Positions 63,323-64,000 of a stretch of 64,000 bases of DNA are shown here, piece by piece (within the stretch, counting starts at the first letter, position 1; the number at the start of each line of letters is the position of its first letter). The notes beneath the pieces are model-generated. The model saw only the letters and a program-made list of their open reading frames with translations, had not been told where the DNA came from and made no database searches. The translations under genes and the position numbers were made by a program. The DNA is from Pseudoalteromonas shioyasakiensis (GTDB taxonomy: Bacteria > Pseudomonadota > Gammaproteobacteria > Enterobacterales > Alteromonadaceae). The stretch covers positions 682,001-746,000 of the forward strand of contig NZ_JANIGL010000003.1 in NCBI RefSeq assembly GCF_024518675.1, written 5' to 3'.

Positions 63323-64000
63323 TCATTGCACTACAAAATCAAAGTAGGTATCTGGGTATGCTTGTGGTTTATAGGTAAAATGCCACCATTCCATTGAATA
63401 CGGAGCAAACCCTGCCGCCATCATAATATTTTTTAGTAGATAACGATTGGCTTTTTCACTGTCGCTAATACGTTCATCGTCGGTATTTGAAATGGTATCG
63501 AACATATCAAACAAGGAGCCCATATTTAGCTCTTTGCCTGTCGCGTCGGTTAGAGTGAGATCGATCGTTGAACCACGGCTATGACCAGATTTTGCAGCTA
63601 TATAGCCACCCAATAGCTTATCTTTTCCTAAATTTGGGTAATACTCAGGTTTGGTTTTGGTATCGCTTTCGTCATTAACCCAACGTACAAAGTGATCAAC
63701 CGCGCGCTGCGGGCGATAGCAGTCAAATATTTTTAAGTTATACCCTGCTTGCTGCGCATGCTTATGTGCTTGCTGTAAGCCTTTTGCCGCGGTTTGATGT
63801 AATAAGCATTTCGGTGCTTTATAGCCATCAATAGGTTGGCCGACAAAGTTATTAGCGCTGTAGTAACGAATATCAAATATGGCGGTTGGCATGATTGTCG
63901 CAACATCCACAAACTCATTGCGCTTATTTGTGTGTTCCGTTTGCTGAGCATTCACTAGTGGGCTCGCTAAACCGATAACACAAAGCAATGAAATTGATTT
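63323..64000 (-). CDS. VanX/DdpX-type D-Ala-D-Ala dipeptidase (5' end off window)
   Basis: At least 226 residues; the frame stays open to the window edge, reading a hydrophobic KSISLLCVIGLASPLVNA signal-peptide core, so the start codon lies outside. A start at 63988 would cut this signal and is rejected. Peptidase M15D motifs: the zinc site SGHSRGSTIDL (His and Asp) and the catalytic Glu plus zinc His in SMEWWHF. FDCYRPQRAVDHF is the conserved Arg region. It hydrolyses D-Ala-D-Ala in the periplasm, for peptidoglycan recycling or nutrition. No van regulatory or ligase genes are seen, so resistance is not implied. Confidence 0.9.
   Translation of the reverse strand, partial: KSISLLCVIGLASPLVNAQQTEHTNKRNEFVDVATIMPTAIFDIRYYSANNFVGQPIDGYKAPKCLLHQTAAKGLQQAHKHAQQAGYNLKIFDCYRPQRAVDHFVRWVNDESDTKTKPEYYPNLGKDKLLGGYIAAKSGHSRGSTIDLTLTDATGKELNMGSLFDMFDTISNTDDERISDSEKANRYLLKNIMMAAGFAPYSMEWWHFTYKPQAYPDTYFDFVVQ

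Noticed and set aside
63157..63378. 73-residue open frame on the plus strand upstream of csp
   Set aside because: Lies opposite the promoter and leader of the cold-shock gene and overlaps the dipeptidase 3' end; no supporting signals.
63323..64000. Vancomycin-resistance vanX
   Set aside because: No vanRS/vanHA genes are visible, and chromosomal D-Ala-D-Ala dipeptidases of this family occur widely in Gram-negative bacteria.

Overview
The window looks like a chromosomal segment of a marine gammaproteobacterium of the Alteromonadales, most likely Pseudoalteromonas. This is an inference from the AT-rich coding sequence, the secreted multidomain chitinase, the azurin, the large TonB-dependent receptor, the nucleoside-salvage block and the many short GTAG-headed intergenic repeats. 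No rRNA, tRNA, transposase, integrase or CRISPR array was seen.

Layout. 1-5.9 kb: GH18 chitinase (runs off the left edge), ribosome-rescue factor ArfA, azurin and a TonB-dependent receptor. 5.9-10.7 kb: UPF0149 protein, then a nitric-oxide signalling cluster: H-NOX sensor, soluble histidine kinase and HDOD protein on the minus strand, and a divergent response regulator with a degenerate HD-GYP domain. 10.8-18.8 kb: ferrochelatase, ArfB, a small exported protein, a SNF2-family ATPase and a VOC/uracil-DNA-glycosylase-like/PhyH operon. 18.8-25.2 kb: a repeat-rich accessory stretch with a hipB plus truncated hipA, orphan small genes, a LysR regulator facing an ABM/DUF2798 pair, an AbiEi-like DUF6088 gene and an SMP-like small protein.

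25.3-41.7 kb is the centrepiece, a DNA phosphorothioation (PT) defence island. sspB-sspC-sspD (DUF4007 protein, P-loop ATPase, PAPS-reductase-like protein) read rightward and converge on the cysteine desulfurase sspA. Divergent from sspBCD is a four-gene operon with overlapping genes: SF2 helicase, GHKL ATPase, PLD nuclease (the gene content expected of SspFGH) and a DUF262/DUF1524 SspE-like nuclease. Left of that lies a three-gene unit: tiny HTH protein, PD-(D/E)XK-like protein and PT-associated putative methyltransferase. It has its own perfect palindrome and could be a less described fourth module. So one modification module sits beside up to three candidate effector or regulatory modules.

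41.7-44.3 kb: a structured intergenic element with nested palindromes, a complete HipBA-type module and repeats. 44.3-51.2 kb: a three-gene c-di-GMP phosphorelay (REC-EAL phosphodiesterase, REC-TPR, BvgS-like hybrid kinase) behind a perfect FNR-type site. 51.8-56.3 kb: GAF histidine kinase, candidate small RNA, TPR membrane protein, NTF2-like protein and ferredoxin-NADP reductase. 56.5-60.6 kb: nucleoside salvage (deoB-deoD divergent from udk-nupC). 60.7-64 kb: two convergent SBP_bac_3 paralogues, repeats, a cold-shock protein and a VanX-type dipeptidase that runs off the right edge.

All functional assignments come from motif reading by eye. No homology search was run.
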